From: Lachnospiraceae bacterium
GTDB lineage: Bacteria; Bacillota; Clostridia; Lachnospirales; Lachnospiraceae
DNA length: 64,000 nucleotides
NCBI GenBank assembly: GCA_015056765.1
Contig: SVFQ01000005.1
Location: 1 to 64,000 of the forward strand
Reading direction: 5' to 3'
The notes beneath the pieces were generated by a model. The model made no database searches. It worked only from the letters and a program-made list of their open reading frames with translations, and was not told where the DNA came from. Positions 36,295 to 44,463 of this stretch are shown here, one piece after another (positions within the stretch are counted from its first letter, which is position 1; each line of letters starts with the position of its first letter). Both the position numbers and the translations under genes were made by a program.

Positions 36295-37521
36295 ATGCTT
36301 GCGACTCTGATACCGATCTTTGACGCAAATATGGCAGTATACTCATATTCCATCTTTGCTCAGAAAGAAAACTTTTTCCTTAATCCAGGAATTGATGGAC
36401 GGGCAAAATTTGATGGTGCCATGAATATCATGGGTATGGATATGATACGAACCATCGGGGTGCCAATCTTATCGGATGATAAAGTACTATTTGTGGAGGT
36501 CAACAATGTTTCCCTGTTTTCCAATCTTTTGGAGCAGGCACCGGAGACTGATCCGCACACCGTAGTGGTATTGATTGATAATTCCGTGAAACCGGAAGAG
36601 ATGTACATCAATCGAATCAAAGAGCTGAAGGAACAAGGATTCCAAATGGCTCTGAAGAAAGTGACAGTAGAACGTTTTGAAGCCTACAAAGAAATCATCT
36701 CTATGATGGATTACGTTCTCTTAGATCACAAAAAGATTAATATGAAGAACGCCAAGTTCTTCTTTGATAAATTCTTCCCGGATGTGAAGCTCTGCGCTGT
36801 AAACATCGATACCAAGGAAGAGTATGAAAGCCTCATCGAAGATGGTGGCTATGACTTATACGAAGGTGGATTCTTCCGTATGCCGGTTACAAAGGGCGTG
36901 CAGGAAGTAGCACCACTCAAGCTGACTTATATCGAGCTTTTGAATGTGGTGAATGATCCTGACTTCAAACTGACAGATGCAGCAGAAGTCATCGGAAGAG
37001 ATACCGCATTGGTACTTTCCCTTCTGGAAATCGTAAATCACATGGCAGTGAACTCTGAGATTAAGTCTGTACAGCATGCAGCAGCTATGCTTGGACAGAA
37101 GGAACTGCGCAGATGGATCAATACCGCAGTAGCCAAAGAGCTTTGCGTGGACAAGCCAAGTGAAATTATGAGACTTTCCCTTTTAAGAGCAAAGTTTGCC
37201 GAGAATCTTGGTAAACTCTTTGACCTGGGAGGGCTTTCGTCTGAATTATTCCTGATGGGACTTTTCTCCGTACTGGATTTGATTTTGGAGAAACCTATGG
37301 CAGAAGCATTGGAACTTGTAAAAGTAAGCAATGCCATCCGCAGGGCGCTCTTAGATGATACCGGCGAGCTTGCTCCTGTACTGGATTTCATGAAGAAGTA
37401 CGAAGAAGCAGACTGGCATGAAATCTCCCGTATCATGGTAATCCGTGATATCGAGATGGACCCGGTATACGATGCTTATGTAGACAGCTTACGTTGGTAT
37501 CGTGAACTTTTGAGAGTGTAA
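36295..37521 (+). CDS. EAL-HDOD (YuxH-like) signalling protein
   Basis: 408 residues from ATG 36295 (MLATLIPIFDANMAVYSYSI), after GGAGAG. The N-terminal ~200 residues are an EAL-like domain in which the catalytic EAL motif is replaced by YSIFAQ and the metal ligands are missing, so cyclic-di-GMP hydrolysis is unlikely. The C-terminal ~200 residues are an HDOD domain (LSLLEIVNHMAVNSEIKSVQHAAAMLGQKELRRW). Such proteins are probable scaffolds in motility or stress signalling. It follows the chemoreceptor and lipid kinase genes. Confidence 0.85.
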   Translation: MLATLIPIFDANMAVYSYSIFAQKENFFLNPGIDGRAKFDGAMNIMGMDMIRTIGVPILSDDKVLFVEVNNVSLFSNLLEQAPETDPHTVVVLIDNSVKPEEMYINRIKELKEQGFQMALKKVTVERFEAYKEIISMMDYVLLDHKKINMKNAKFFFDKFFPDVKLCAVNIDTKEEYESLIEDGGYDLYEGGFFRMPVTKGVQEVAPLKLTYIELLNVVNDPDFKLTDAAEVIGRDTALVLSLLEIVNHMAVNSEIKSVQHAAAMLGQKELRRWINTAVAKELCVDKPSEIMRLSLLRAKFAENLGKLFDLGGLSSELFLMGLFSVLDLILEKPMAEALELVKVSNAIRRALLDDTGELAPVLDFMKKYEEADWHEISRIMVIRDIEMDPVYDAYVDSLRWYRELLRV

Positions 37522-37555
37522 TTGAAAAGTTCAGCCTTCGTTAGAAGACAAAATA

Positions 37556-37582
37556 AACCCCGTGCAAAGCACGGGGTTTTCT
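37556..37582. terminator. Bidirectional terminator between EAL-HDOD and PAS genes
   Basis: AACCCCGTGC, loop AAA, GCACGGGGTT, then TTTCT on the + side and an A-rich start on the other. It separates convergent genes. Confidence 0.85.
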
Positions 37583-37590
37583 AATTTCCT

Positions 37591-38445
37591 TTATTCGGAT
37601 ATTTCATACATTACGACAAAGAACACATCTCCGTAAATCTCGGAATGCACCAGCTTACCAATGTCTTGGATGGTCTTTACATTTCCTTTTTTCGTTACGA
37701 TTCTATATTTGACGAAGTCAACAGGATCTGCGCCGGTTTCTCTGTTAAACTTTCCAATCTGATCCCAGATGGAGTCTTCCACTTCTTCTAAGTCATCCGG
37801 GTGCACCAGACCTCGGAAGCTACAACCTGTAAATTCTTTGAAGTCTGCGGTGTTTTCACACTCATATAATTTGTATAATGCTTTGTTGGCAAAGATGATT
37901 TCTTCATCATCGTTGGTTTTATAGATGAAGAAGGCACCCGGAACTCCGTTTGGAATCTCCGCAAGAGGAAAGCCCCATCTGGCATCTGTGATGACAGAGG
38001 ATGGTTTCTTATGCTTAGCAGCTGGATTAATCAGCAGGAAGTTGCAGATAATCTCGCCGTTATTCTCTTCAAAAGAAGTGGTAATATGCAAGGTGATGGG
38101 CACATCGTGCAGTCTGGCAGGCACATCTTTTACAAGGAAGTGCTGTGGACCTCTTGCTACCGTCATCAAATTAGAGATACTGTATACTTCTCTGATTTCT
38201 TCCTGTGTTTCAAAATCCGGAATATATTCATTGATAAAAGAGGCTACGAAGCCTTCAAAGGTGTTGGAAGCCGGTCTAAAATCATCATTAATCTGGGCTT
38301 CAATGATTTTATTCTGGGTGATGTTGGCACATAGATAGGAATTCGAGGTAACCAAATCTGCAAGGCCATCGTACCCCATCAATCTGGCCAAAGAGCCGGC
38401 AGCCAATTCGCGAATTGAATCCTTTAGAAAAAAAGTTCTAGACAT
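37591..38445 (-). CDS. PAS-domain protein without an output domain
   Basis: 284 residues from the ATG at 38445 on the minus strand (MSRTFFLKDSIRELAAGSLA), with GGAGG 8 bp upstream; an ATG at 38469 lacks this. The C-terminal ~130 residues are a PAS fold (GVPGAFFIYKTNDDEEIIFANKALYKLYEC, FTGCSFRGLVHPDDLEEVE, YRIVTKKGNVKTIQDIGKLV). The N-terminal part (about 1-150) is unrecognised. PAS folds like this usually precede GGDEF or kinase domains, but here the protein ends with the PAS, so it may be a stand-alone sensor or an adaptor. Confidence 0.75.
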   Translation of the reverse strand: MSRTFFLKDSIRELAAGSLARLMGYDGLADLVTSNSYLCANITQNKIIEAQINDDFRPASNTFEGFVASFINEYIPDFETQEEIREVYSISNLMTVARGPQHFLVKDVPARLHDVPITLHITTSFEENNGEIICNFLLINPAAKHKKPSSVITDARWGFPLAEIPNGVPGAFFIYKTNDDEEIIFANKALYKLYECENTADFKEFTGCSFRGLVHPDDLEEVEDSIWDQIGKFNRETGADPVDFVKYRIVTKKGNVKTIQDIGKLVHSEIYGDVFFVVMYEISE

Positions 38446-38570
38446 AGGAAAATCCTCCCAATTACACATTTAAAAAAATTCCCTAACCTTATGGTAGCAC
38501 AGCATAGAATAGGGAACAATAGACGAAATCTGACTCAAATATTAAAAAAATAAAAACTTTCAAAATAGGG

Positions 38571-38599
38571 TTGACACATACAATAAGATTGCGTACAAT
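38571..38599 (+). promoter_or_regulatory. Promoter of the thioredoxin/ohrR operon with OhrR-type operator
   Basis: -35 TTGACA (38571-38576), 17-bp spacer, -10 TACAAT (38594-38599), a near-ideal sigma-A promoter. ATTGCGTACAAT (38588-38599) covers the -10 and matches the palindrome in the glutathione peroxidase promoter except for the central two bases and a T/C difference in pairing. A second partial arm (ATTGCAAG) follows at 38603-38610. The regulator is probably the OhrR encoded third in the operon. Confidence 0.7.
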
Positions 38600-38634
38600 C
38601 AAATTGCAAGATGAAAGTAAGGAGGTAAACCTAA

Positions 38635-39501
38635 ATGCAACGATATGACATAGCAATTATCGGTACAGGCCCTGCAGGATTATCTGCAGCGCTGACCGCA
38701 AAAGTACGTAATAAATCAATTTTACTGATTGGAAGTAAGAACTCCAGTGTGAAAGTAGAGAAAGCACATGAGATTCAGAACTACTTGGGACTTCCAAAGA
38801 TCGCCGGAGCGGATATGCAGAAGGCTTTTCTGGATCATGTGGCATCCATGGACATCGAGATTACAGAGGGAAGAGTCAGTACAGTATATGCCATGGGCGA
38901 TTACTATTCTTTACAGGTGGGTGAGGAGATGGTAGAAGCATCCAGCGTAATCCTGGCTACAGGCGTAGTACAGGGTAAGCCCCTTCCCGGTGAAGAGGAG
39001 TTCCTCGGCAGAGGTGTTAGCTATTGCGCAACCTGTGATGCAGCATTATACAAAGGAAAGAAAACTATCGTAGTGGCTTATGCAAAGAAAGAAGAAGCAG
39101 AAGCAAACTTCCTTGCAGAGATGGCCGGAGAAGTGGTATATATTCCTATGTATCAAGAAGAAGTAGAAGTAAGTGATAAGGTAAAAGTAGTAAAGGCGAT
39201 TCCAAAGGAAATCACCGGCGCGCTGAAAGCAAATGCACTGGTAACAGATCAGGGTACTCTGGAAACAGACGGTATCTTCATCCTTAGAGAAGCAGTTGCA
39301 CCTGGACAACTGGTACCCGGTCTTGAGACAGAGGGACCTCATGTAAAGGTAGACGTGTCTATGAAGACCAATCTGGCAGGCTGCTTTGCTTGCGGAGACA
39401 TCGCAGGTATCCCATATCAGTACATCAAGTCAGCAGGACAAGGAAATGTGGCAGCACTTTCCGCAGTGGCTTATTTAGACCAAAAGAAACATAGCGCCTA
39501 G
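38635..39501 (+). CDS. Thioredoxin reductase-like flavoprotein, probably NADPH-independent (FFTR-like)
   Basis: 288 residues. The FAD domain is complete (IIGTGPAGLSAALTA near residues 8-22; CFACGDIAG near the C-terminus), and the redox pair CATC is at about 131-134. The NADPH domain is short and lacks the GxGxxA motif: the strand after the CxxC reads KTIVVAYAKKEEAEANFLA, and no HRR-type phosphate-binding arginines follow. This matches the known clostridial flavin thioredoxin reductases that take electrons from ferredoxin. It is followed directly by trxA, its likely substrate. Confidence 0.85.
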   Translation: MQRYDIAIIGTGPAGLSAALTAKVRNKSILLIGSKNSSVKVEKAHEIQNYLGLPKIAGADMQKAFLDHVASMDIEITEGRVSTVYAMGDYYSLQVGEEMVEASSVILATGVVQGKPLPGEEEFLGRGVSYCATCDAALYKGKKTIVVAYAKKEEAEANFLAEMAGEVVYIPMYQEEVEVSDKVKVVKAIPKEITGALKANALVTDQGTLETDGIFILREAVAPGQLVPGLETEGPHVKVDVSMKTNLAGCFACGDIAGIPYQYIKSAGQGNVAALSAVAYLDQKKHSA

Positions 39502-39550
39502 AAATGGCGAGAAACACTATACACCAATGAAAAAGAAAAGAGGTATAATT

Positions 39551-39859
39551 ATGGTAAAACAAATCAATCAGAATCAGTTCAATGAAGTAAAAGAAAGCAA
39601 CGTAGCAGTAGTAGATTTCTTTGCTACCTGGTGCGGACCTTGCAAGATGCTTGGACCTGTATTGGAGCAGCTTAGCGAAGAGATGAGTGATGTGAATTTC
39701 TTCAAGGTAGACGTGGATGACAACGGTGATTTGGCACAGGAATTCGGCATTACCAACATCCCTGCAGTAGGCCTTCTGAAAAACGGAGAACTGGTACAGA
39801 TGTCTGTTGGCTTCAAACCAAAGGAAGAAATGCAGAAGCTGATTGAGGCAATCAGATAA
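39551..39859 (+). CDS. trxA: Thioredoxin
   Basis: 102 residues from ATG 39551 (MVKQINQNQFNEVKESNVAV), preceded by AAGAGG; an upstream in-frame ATG at 39527 adds a lysine-rich stretch and has no ribosome site. The active site WCGPC is at 27-31 and the cis-proline motif appears in TNIPAVGLL. It reduces disulfides and probably feeds the glutathione peroxidase at 27 kb. Confidence 0.95.
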   Translation: MVKQINQNQFNEVKESNVAVVDFFATWCGPCKMLGPVLEQLSEEMSDVNFFKVDVDDNGDLAQEFGITNIPAVGLLKNGELVQMSVGFKPKEEMQKLIEAIR

Positions 39860-39895
39860 TTATAGTAGTAATCTTATGAATCGGGGATTTTAGCA

Positions 39896-40342
39896 ATGAG
39901 CAATGACAAGTATGAATCTTTAAAATTAGAGAATCAAATCTGTTTTCCTTTGTACGCTTGTTCAAAGGAAATCGTGAGAAAGTATAAGCCGTATCTGGAT
40001 AAGATTGACTTAACCTACACCCAATACATCACTATGATGGTATTGTGGGAAAAAGGAGAAATCAATGTAAAGGAACTGGGCGAGTATCTGTATTTAGATT
40101 CCGGTACTCTGACTCCGGTGTTGAAAAAGCTAGAGCAGAAAGGCCTGATCCTTAGACAGCGTGGAGAAGAGGACGAAAGAGTCCTGCACGTAAGCCTGAC
40201 AAAAGCAGGTGTAGCTTTAAGAGACAAAGCCCTTGATGTACCGAAAGCTATGTCCAGCTGCGTTCAGCTTTCCAAGGAAGAAGCACAGTGCTTATACAAG
40301 ATTCTGTATAAATTATTAAAGAGTGACGGCGAAGAAGCATGA
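39896..40342 (+). CDS. ohrR: OhrR-type organic hydroperoxide repressor, MarR family
   Basis: 148 residues with strong resemblance to Bacillus OhrR: LKLENQICFPLYACSKEIVRKYKPYL with the peroxide-sensing cysteine at residue 16, then YTQYITMMVLWE, the winged helix YLYLDSGTLTPVLKKLEQKGLI, and wing residues RQRGEEDERV. Oxidation of that cysteine releases OhrR from DNA in the family. The tyrosines that hydrogen-bond the thiol seem present. It is third in an operon whose promoter carries the proposed operator, so it is likely autoregulated. It overlaps trmO by 4 bp. Confidence 0.9.
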   Translation: MSNDKYESLKLENQICFPLYACSKEIVRKYKPYLDKIDLTYTQYITMMVLWEKGEINVKELGEYLYLDSGTLTPVLKKLEQKGLILRQRGEEDERVLHVSLTKAGVALRDKALDVPKAMSSCVQLSKEEAQCLYKILYKLLKSDGEEA

Positions 40343-41010
40343 TAGAGCCAATCGGTGAAATCAGAACGCCTTTTCCGGAAAAGTTCGGCATTCCCAGACA
40401 GAGCGGTGTGGTACCGGAGCTGGAGGGACAGATCATACTGGACAAGAAATATCGTGTCATGGAGGCCTTTCGAGGCATTGAAGACTATGAGTATCTATGG
40501 CTTCTGTGGCAGTTTGATATTCCGGAGAAAGAAGACTTTACGCCTACGGTACGGCCGCCTAGACTTGGAGGAAACACCAGAATGGGTGTTTTTGCTACCA
40601 GGTCCCCTTTTAGACCAAATGCCATTGGCTTATCCTGCGTGAAGATGCAGCGATTAGAAGAGACAGACGAAGGCCCAATCCTTCATGTGAGCGGTGTGGA
40701 CCTAAGAGACCACACAAAGATTCTGGATATTAAACCCTATTTGCCTTATGCGGATGCTCACCCGGATGCCAGAACAGGATTTGCAGGACAAGTTGTCTAC
40801 GCACAGCAGGAAGTAGTAGCTGATCAGGCAGTGCTGGAAGGAATTCCAAAGGAAGATGCGGCAGTGATCATACAGCTTCTAGAGCAGGATCCCAGACCAC
40901 ATTATCAACAAGATGAAACCCGAATCTACGGCATGGACTATGACAGATATGATGTGAAGTTCAAAGTTGAGGATGGTAAAATCAGACTATTAAGTATTAA
41001 GGAACGCTAA
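40339..41010 (+). CDS. trmO: tRNA t6A37 N6-methyltransferase TrmO
   Basis: 223 residues, start overlapping the ohrR stop (ATGA). TrmO-family signature: PIGEIRTPF at the N-terminus, PPRLGGNTRMGVFATRSPFR and PNAIGLSCV in the core beta barrel, and LDIKPYLPYADAHPDA. It methylates the N6-threonylcarbamoyl-adenosine at position 37 of a threonine tRNA using SAM. Its place at the end of a redox operon is not functionally explained. Confidence 0.9.
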   Translation: MIEPIGEIRTPFPEKFGIPRQSGVVPELEGQIILDKKYRVMEAFRGIEDYEYLWLLWQFDIPEKEDFTPTVRPPRLGGNTRMGVFATRSPFRPNAIGLSCVKMQRLEETDEGPILHVSGVDLRDHTKILDIKPYLPYADAHPDARTGFAGQVVYAQQEVVADQAVLEGIPKEDAAVIIQLLEQDPRPHYQQDETRIYGMDYDRYDVKFKVEDGKIRLLSIKER

Positions 41011-41030
41011 CTATAGCGTTCCTTTTTTTT
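41001..41030 (+). terminator. Intrinsic terminator overlapping the trmO stop codon
   Basis: GGAACGCTA, loop ACTA, TAGCGTTCC then an eight-T run. The stem includes the last codons of trmO. Confidence 0.9.
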
Positions 41031-41080
41031 GCGCTTTTTTGCTGACCGACACGGAAAACTGGATAAAATATCAATAAAAA

Positions 41081-41149
41081 GTTAGTCATGACTATTGACA
41101 AACACAAGTTAGTCGCGCTAAACTAACGTATGGTTAGTAAATACTAACC
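41081..41149 (+). promoter_or_regulatory. feo promoter with three iron-repressor-type palindromes
   Basis: Sigma-A promoter: TTGACA (41095-41100), 18-bp spacer, TAAACT (41119-41124). Palindrome A GTTAG-TCATGA-CTATT (41081-41096) overlaps the -35. B, an imperfect GTTAGTCGCGCTAAACTAAC (41108-41127), covers the -10. C, GGTTAGT-AAAT-ACTAACC (41132-41149), is perfect and covers the transcription start. The core GTTAG-N6-CTAA recurs before the DUF2325 gene and the DtxR-family gene. Confidence 0.75.
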
Positions 41150-41165
41150 GCGAAAGGAGGATACT

Positions 41166-41378
41166 ATGATGCCTTTATCTATGGCTAATACCGGAGAAAC
41201 GGTGAAGATTAAGAAGATTACCGGACAGGATGAAGTGAGACAGCATTTAGCCGAATTAGGATTCGTAGTAGACGCAGACGTAACAGTGGTGACAGAAATG
41301 GCCGGAAATCTGATTTTGCAGGTGAAGGATTCACGTGTTGCCCTGGACCGCAGCATGGCCAATCGCATTATGTTCTAG
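41166..41378 (+). CDS. feoA: FeoA family protein (first copy)
   Basis: 70 residues of the SH3-like FeoA fold (MANTGETVKIKKITGQDEVR, HLAELGFVVDADVTVV, GNLILQVKDSRVALDRSMANRI). FeoA proteins assist FeoB in ferrous iron uptake. GGAGG lies 5 bp before the ATG at 41166 and 8 bp before the next ATG at 41169; either could be used. A second FeoA follows 13 bp later, a duplication common in Clostridia. Confidence 0.9.
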   Translation: MMPLSMANTGETVKIKKITGQDEVRQHLAELGFVVDADVTVVTEMAGNLILQVKDSRVALDRSMANRIMF

Positions 41379-41391
41379 AAGGAGTGGAAGT

Positions 41392-41613
41392 ATGAAGACT
41401 TTAAAAGAAGTAGCAGTAGGCGAAACCGTAAAAGTAACCAAGCTATCCGGTGAAGGCGCTACCAAGAGACGTATCATGGACATGGGTATTACGAAAGGTG
41501 TAGAAATCACTGTTCGTAAAGTCGCTCCTTTAGGGGACCCGATGGAGCTGACGGTAAGAGGGTATGAGCTCTCTATTCGTAAAGCGGATGCGGAACTGAT
41601 CGAAGTAGAGTAA
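41392..41613 (+). CDS. feoA: FeoA family protein (second copy)
   Basis: 73 residues from ATG 41392 (MKTLKEVAVGETVKVTKLSG), with AAGGAG upstream; an in-frame ATG 57 bp earlier lies within the first feoA and is discounted. It has the more canonical FeoA pattern: GATKRRIMDMGITKGVEITV and DPMELTVRGYELSIRKADA. It probably contacts FeoB, encoded 26 bp downstream. Confidence 0.92.
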   Translation: MKTLKEVAVGETVKVTKLSGEGATKRRIMDMGITKGVEITVRKVAPLGDPMELTVRGYELSIRKADAELIEVE

Positions 41614-41639
41614 TTCGGAAAACGTTTGGAGGAGAAGAC

Positions 41640-43823
41640 ATGAGCATGAAAATTGCATTAGCGGGTAACCCGAACTGTGGTAAAACAACCCTATTCAATG
41701 CGCTGACAGGTAATAGTCAGTATGTAGGTAACTGGCCGGGTGTTACCGTTGAAAAAAAAGAAGGACATTTGAAAGGAAATAAAGACGTAGTGATTCAGGA
41801 TTTACCTGGTATCTATTCTTTATCTCCCTATACTTTGGAAGAAGTAATTACACGTTCTTATCTGGTAAATGAAAAGCCGGATGCTATCATCAATATCATC
41901 GATGGTACCAATATCGAACGTAACTTATATCTGACCACTCAGCTGATGGAGCTGAATATCCCTATGGTCATCGCTGTAAACATGATGGACCTTGTACGTA
42001 AAAACGGCGACAAGATCGACATGAAGAAATTGGCAGATGCATTGGGATGCCCTATCGTAGAGCTTTCTGCTTTAAAGAATGAAGGCGCTACAGAAGTTGC
42101 TGACAAAGCAATTGAACTTGCAAAGAATCATATCGTAGAGGAGAGACCTCACGTATTTAATGGCAGTGTAGAGCATGCACTGGCACATATTGAAGAATCT
42201 ATTCAGGCGAAAGTCGATGCACAGAATCTTCGCTGGTATGCCGTAAAACTTTTCGAAAGAGACGAGAAGGTACAGGCAGACCTGAAATTAGACAGCGCTA
42301 CAGTAGCTCACTTAGATGAGCATGTAAAAGACTGCGAAAAAGAAATGGACGATGATGCAGAATCCATCATTACCAACCAGAGATATGCTTATATCTCCGG
42401 CCTTGTAAGCAGTGCTGTAAAGAAAGCTGCTCCAAAGGGCAGCCTTACCACATCTGACAAAATCGATAGAATTGTAACCAACAGATTCCTGGCATTGCCT
42501 ATTTTTGCAGTAATCATCTATATTGTATACTATCTGTCTATCAGTACTGTAGGTGATATGTTGACAGGTTTTGTCAATGACAATATTTTTGCGGATGGAT
42601 TTAATTTCCTTGGTAACGAAGCTTGGTTTGTACCAAGTATTCCGGAACTTGTATCCAATGGTCTAAGCGCTATTGGCTGTGCTGACTGGTTACAGGGTCT
42701 TATCGTAGACGGTATCGTAGCCGGTGTAGGTGCTGTGCTTGGTTTCGTACCACAGATGCTGGTACTGTTCCTGCTTTTAGCTATCCTGGAAGAATGTGGT
42801 TACATGGCTCGTATCGCATTTATCATGGACCGTATCTTCCGTAGATTTGGTTTATCCGGTAAATCCTTCATTCCTATGCTGATTGGTACCGGTTGTGGTG
42901 TGCCTGCTGTTATGGCCAGCCGTACCATTGAAAATGAAAGAGACCGACGTATGACTGTAATGACTACCACCTTTATTCCTTGTGGTGCAAAGCTTCCTAT
43001 CATCGCATTGATTGCCGGCGCTATCTTCCATGAAGCCAGCTGGGTAGGTCCTAGTGCCTACTTCATCGGTGTGGCAGCCATCATCGTATCCGGTATCATT
43101 TTGAAAAAGACAAAAGTATTTGCAGGAGACCCTGCTCCATTCGTTATGGAACTTCCTGCATATCATATGCCTACTGTAGGCGCTGTACTTCGTAGTATGT
43201 GGGAGCGTGGCTGGTCCTTCATCAAGAAGGCGTTCACCATTATCCTACTTTCTACTATTGTAATCTGGTTCGCAATGAGCTTCGGTACTGTAGATGGAAC
43301 CTTCCGTATGCTGGAAGCAGAAGAGTTAGACCACTCTGTTCTTGCTGCAATCGGTAAGGCAATCGGCTGGATCTTCTCTCCTCTTGGCTGGAATGAATTC
43401 GGGCAGGGCTGGAAGTTCGCTGTAGCTGCAGTAACAGGACTTGTAGCAAAAGAAAACGTAGTAGGTACTTTCGGTATGCTGTTTGGTTTCGCAGAAGTGG
43501 CAGAAGACGGTGCAGAAATCTGGGGTCAGCTTTCTGCAGCAATCGGTTCTGTAGCAGCCTTCTCTTTCATGGTATTCAACCTGCTTTGCGCTCCTTGCTT
43601 TGCAGCTATGGGTGCCATCAAGCGAGAAATGAATTCTGCTAAATGGTTCTGGATTGCTATCGGATATCAGTGCAGCCTTGCATATGTAGTATCTCTGGCA
43701 ATTTACCAGATCGGTGCTGCATTTACAGGTGACCTGCATATCGTTGGCTTTATCGCAGCACTTGCAGTTGTTGCAGGTATGTTATATCTTCTATTTAGAA
43801 AAGATAAATACGCTACAAAATAA
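41640..43823 (+). CDS. feoB: Ferrous iron transporter FeoB
   Basis: 727 residues. The N-terminal G domain has G1 GNPNCGKTT (9-17), the G2/switch region WPGVTVEKK, G3 DLPG and NMMD as G4, followed by a helical GDI-like domain (about 170-280). The membrane part has two Gate motifs, with the conserved cysteine in LIGTGCGVPAVMASRTIEN and a second in VFNLLCAPCFAAM. It imports Fe(II). Start codon ATG at 41640, GGAGGAG upstream. Confidence 0.97.
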   Translation: MSMKIALAGNPNCGKTTLFNALTGNSQYVGNWPGVTVEKKEGHLKGNKDVVIQDLPGIYSLSPYTLEEVITRSYLVNEKPDAIINIIDGTNIERNLYLTTQLMELNIPMVIAVNMMDLVRKNGDKIDMKKLADALGCPIVELSALKNEGATEVADKAIELAKNHIVEERPHVFNGSVEHALAHIEESIQAKVDAQNLRWYAVKLFERDEKVQADLKLDSATVAHLDEHVKDCEKEMDDDAESIITNQRYAYISGLVSSAVKKAAPKGSLTTSDKIDRIVTNRFLALPIFAVIIYIVYYLSISTVGDMLTGFVNDNIFADGFNFLGNEAWFVPSIPELVSNGLSAIGCADWLQGLIVDGIVAGVGAVLGFVPQMLVLFLLLAILEECGYMARIAFIMDRIFRRFGLSGKSFIPMLIGTGCGVPAVMASRTIENERDRRMTVMTTTFIPCGAKLPIIALIAGAIFHEASWVGPSAYFIGVAAIIVSGIILKKTKVFAGDPAPFVMELPAYHMPTVGAVLRSMWERGWSFIKKAFTIILLSTIVIWFAMSFGTVDGTFRMLEAEELDHSVLAAIGKAIGWIFSPLGWNEFGQGWKFAVAAVTGLVAKENVVGTFGMLFGFAEVAEDGAEIWGQLSAAIGSVAAFSFMVFNLLCAPCFAAMGAIKREMNSAKWFWIAIGYQCSLAYVVSLAIYQIGAAFTGDLHIVGFIAALAVVAGMLYLLFRKDKYATK

Positions 43824-43849
43824 TTGGTTTTACAAAAAGAGGTGATACT

Positions 43850-44002
43850 ATGTCATGGGGAACTGCTATAGCACTTTTGGTGGTGCTTGGGTGCGTAGGC
43901 CTTGCGCTACGCAGCATGATAAAAGATAAAAAGGCCGGGAAATCCTGGCAGTGTGGTGCAGACTGTAGCAAGTGCGGCGGTCACTGCGCCCACAGTAAGT
44001 AG
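43850..44002 (+). CDS. FeoB-associated Cys-rich membrane peptide
   Basis: A 50-residue gene, 26 bp after feoB, with AAGAGGTGA before the ATG. It starts MSWGTAIALLVVLGCVGLAL (one TM segment) and then has a short basic stretch and a C-terminal cysteine cluster WQCGADCSKCGGHCAHSK. This is the FeoB-associated Cys-rich protein layout. It probably binds iron or docks to FeoB at the membrane; the precise role is unknown. Confidence 0.85.
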   Translation: MSWGTAIALLVVLGCVGLALRSMIKDKKAGKSWQCGADCSKCGGHCAHSK

Positions 44003-44010
44003 GTAAGACT

Positions 44011-44373
44011 ATGACTGACGCAATTATCATCATCCTATTAGTTTTCATCATTATCCTAGCGGTAAAAAGTACTGCGAAGCGGGCAACCGGTGGTTGCTGC
44101 GGCACAGGAGACGGAGAAAAGAAAATCAAAATAGCTGACAAGGACAAAAGTCATTATCCCTATAAACTCAACATGGAGATTGAAGGCATGCGTTGCGGGA
44201 ACTGTGCAACCAGGGTCCACAATGCCTTAAACTCCCTGGATGGGGTCATGGCTAAGGTGAATCTGGAGAAACATCAGGCTGAGATTTGGACCAAAGAAGA
44301 GCCAAACGAAGAAGCTTTGGAAAATGCCGTGTCTCTGATTGGCTATCGCGTGACACGTATCATCCGTGTGTAA
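44011..44373 (+). CDS. Membrane-anchored heavy-metal-associated (HMA) domain protein
   Basis: 120 residues. One N-terminal TM segment (AIIIILLVFIIILAVKS), a short GGCCG cysteine motif, then a lysine-rich linker and an HMA ferredoxin-like domain (about 52-120) with the metal-binding GMRCGNCATRVHNAL. The HMA fold usually carries Cu(I) or Zn(II), but here it is anchored and lies 9 bp after the Cys-rich peptide at the end of the feo operon. It may act as a metal chaperone or sensor for uptake; that is inference. The GGCCG motif resembles that of the peptide before it. Confidence 0.8.
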   Translation: MTDAIIIILLVFIIILAVKSTAKRATGGCCGTGDGEKKIKIADKDKSHYPYKLNMEIEGMRCGNCATRVHNALNSLDGVMAKVNLEKHQAEIWTKEEPNEEALENAVSLIGYRVTRIIRV

Positions 44374-44420
44374 TGCATACATCATTCTCAAACTCATATA
44401 TATTGCAAAAGGGGATAGAA

Positions 44421-44450
44421 ATACTCCTGCGGGATATCCTGCAGGAGTAT
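44421..44450 (+). promoter_or_regulatory. Perfect 10-bp hairpin in the leader region before the DUF2325 gene
   Basis: ATACTCCTGC (44421-44430), loop GGGATATCCT, GCAGGAGTAT (44441-44450). There is no T-run on the + side, so it does not look like a simple terminator. The loop is itself palindromic (GGATATCC). It sits between the HMA gene and the operator at 44464. Confidence 0.5.
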
Positions 44451-44463
44451 ATAAAACTTTGAG

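Noticed and set aside
44421..44450. Terminator of the feo operon
   Set aside because: The stem is perfect but no T-run follows on the + strand.
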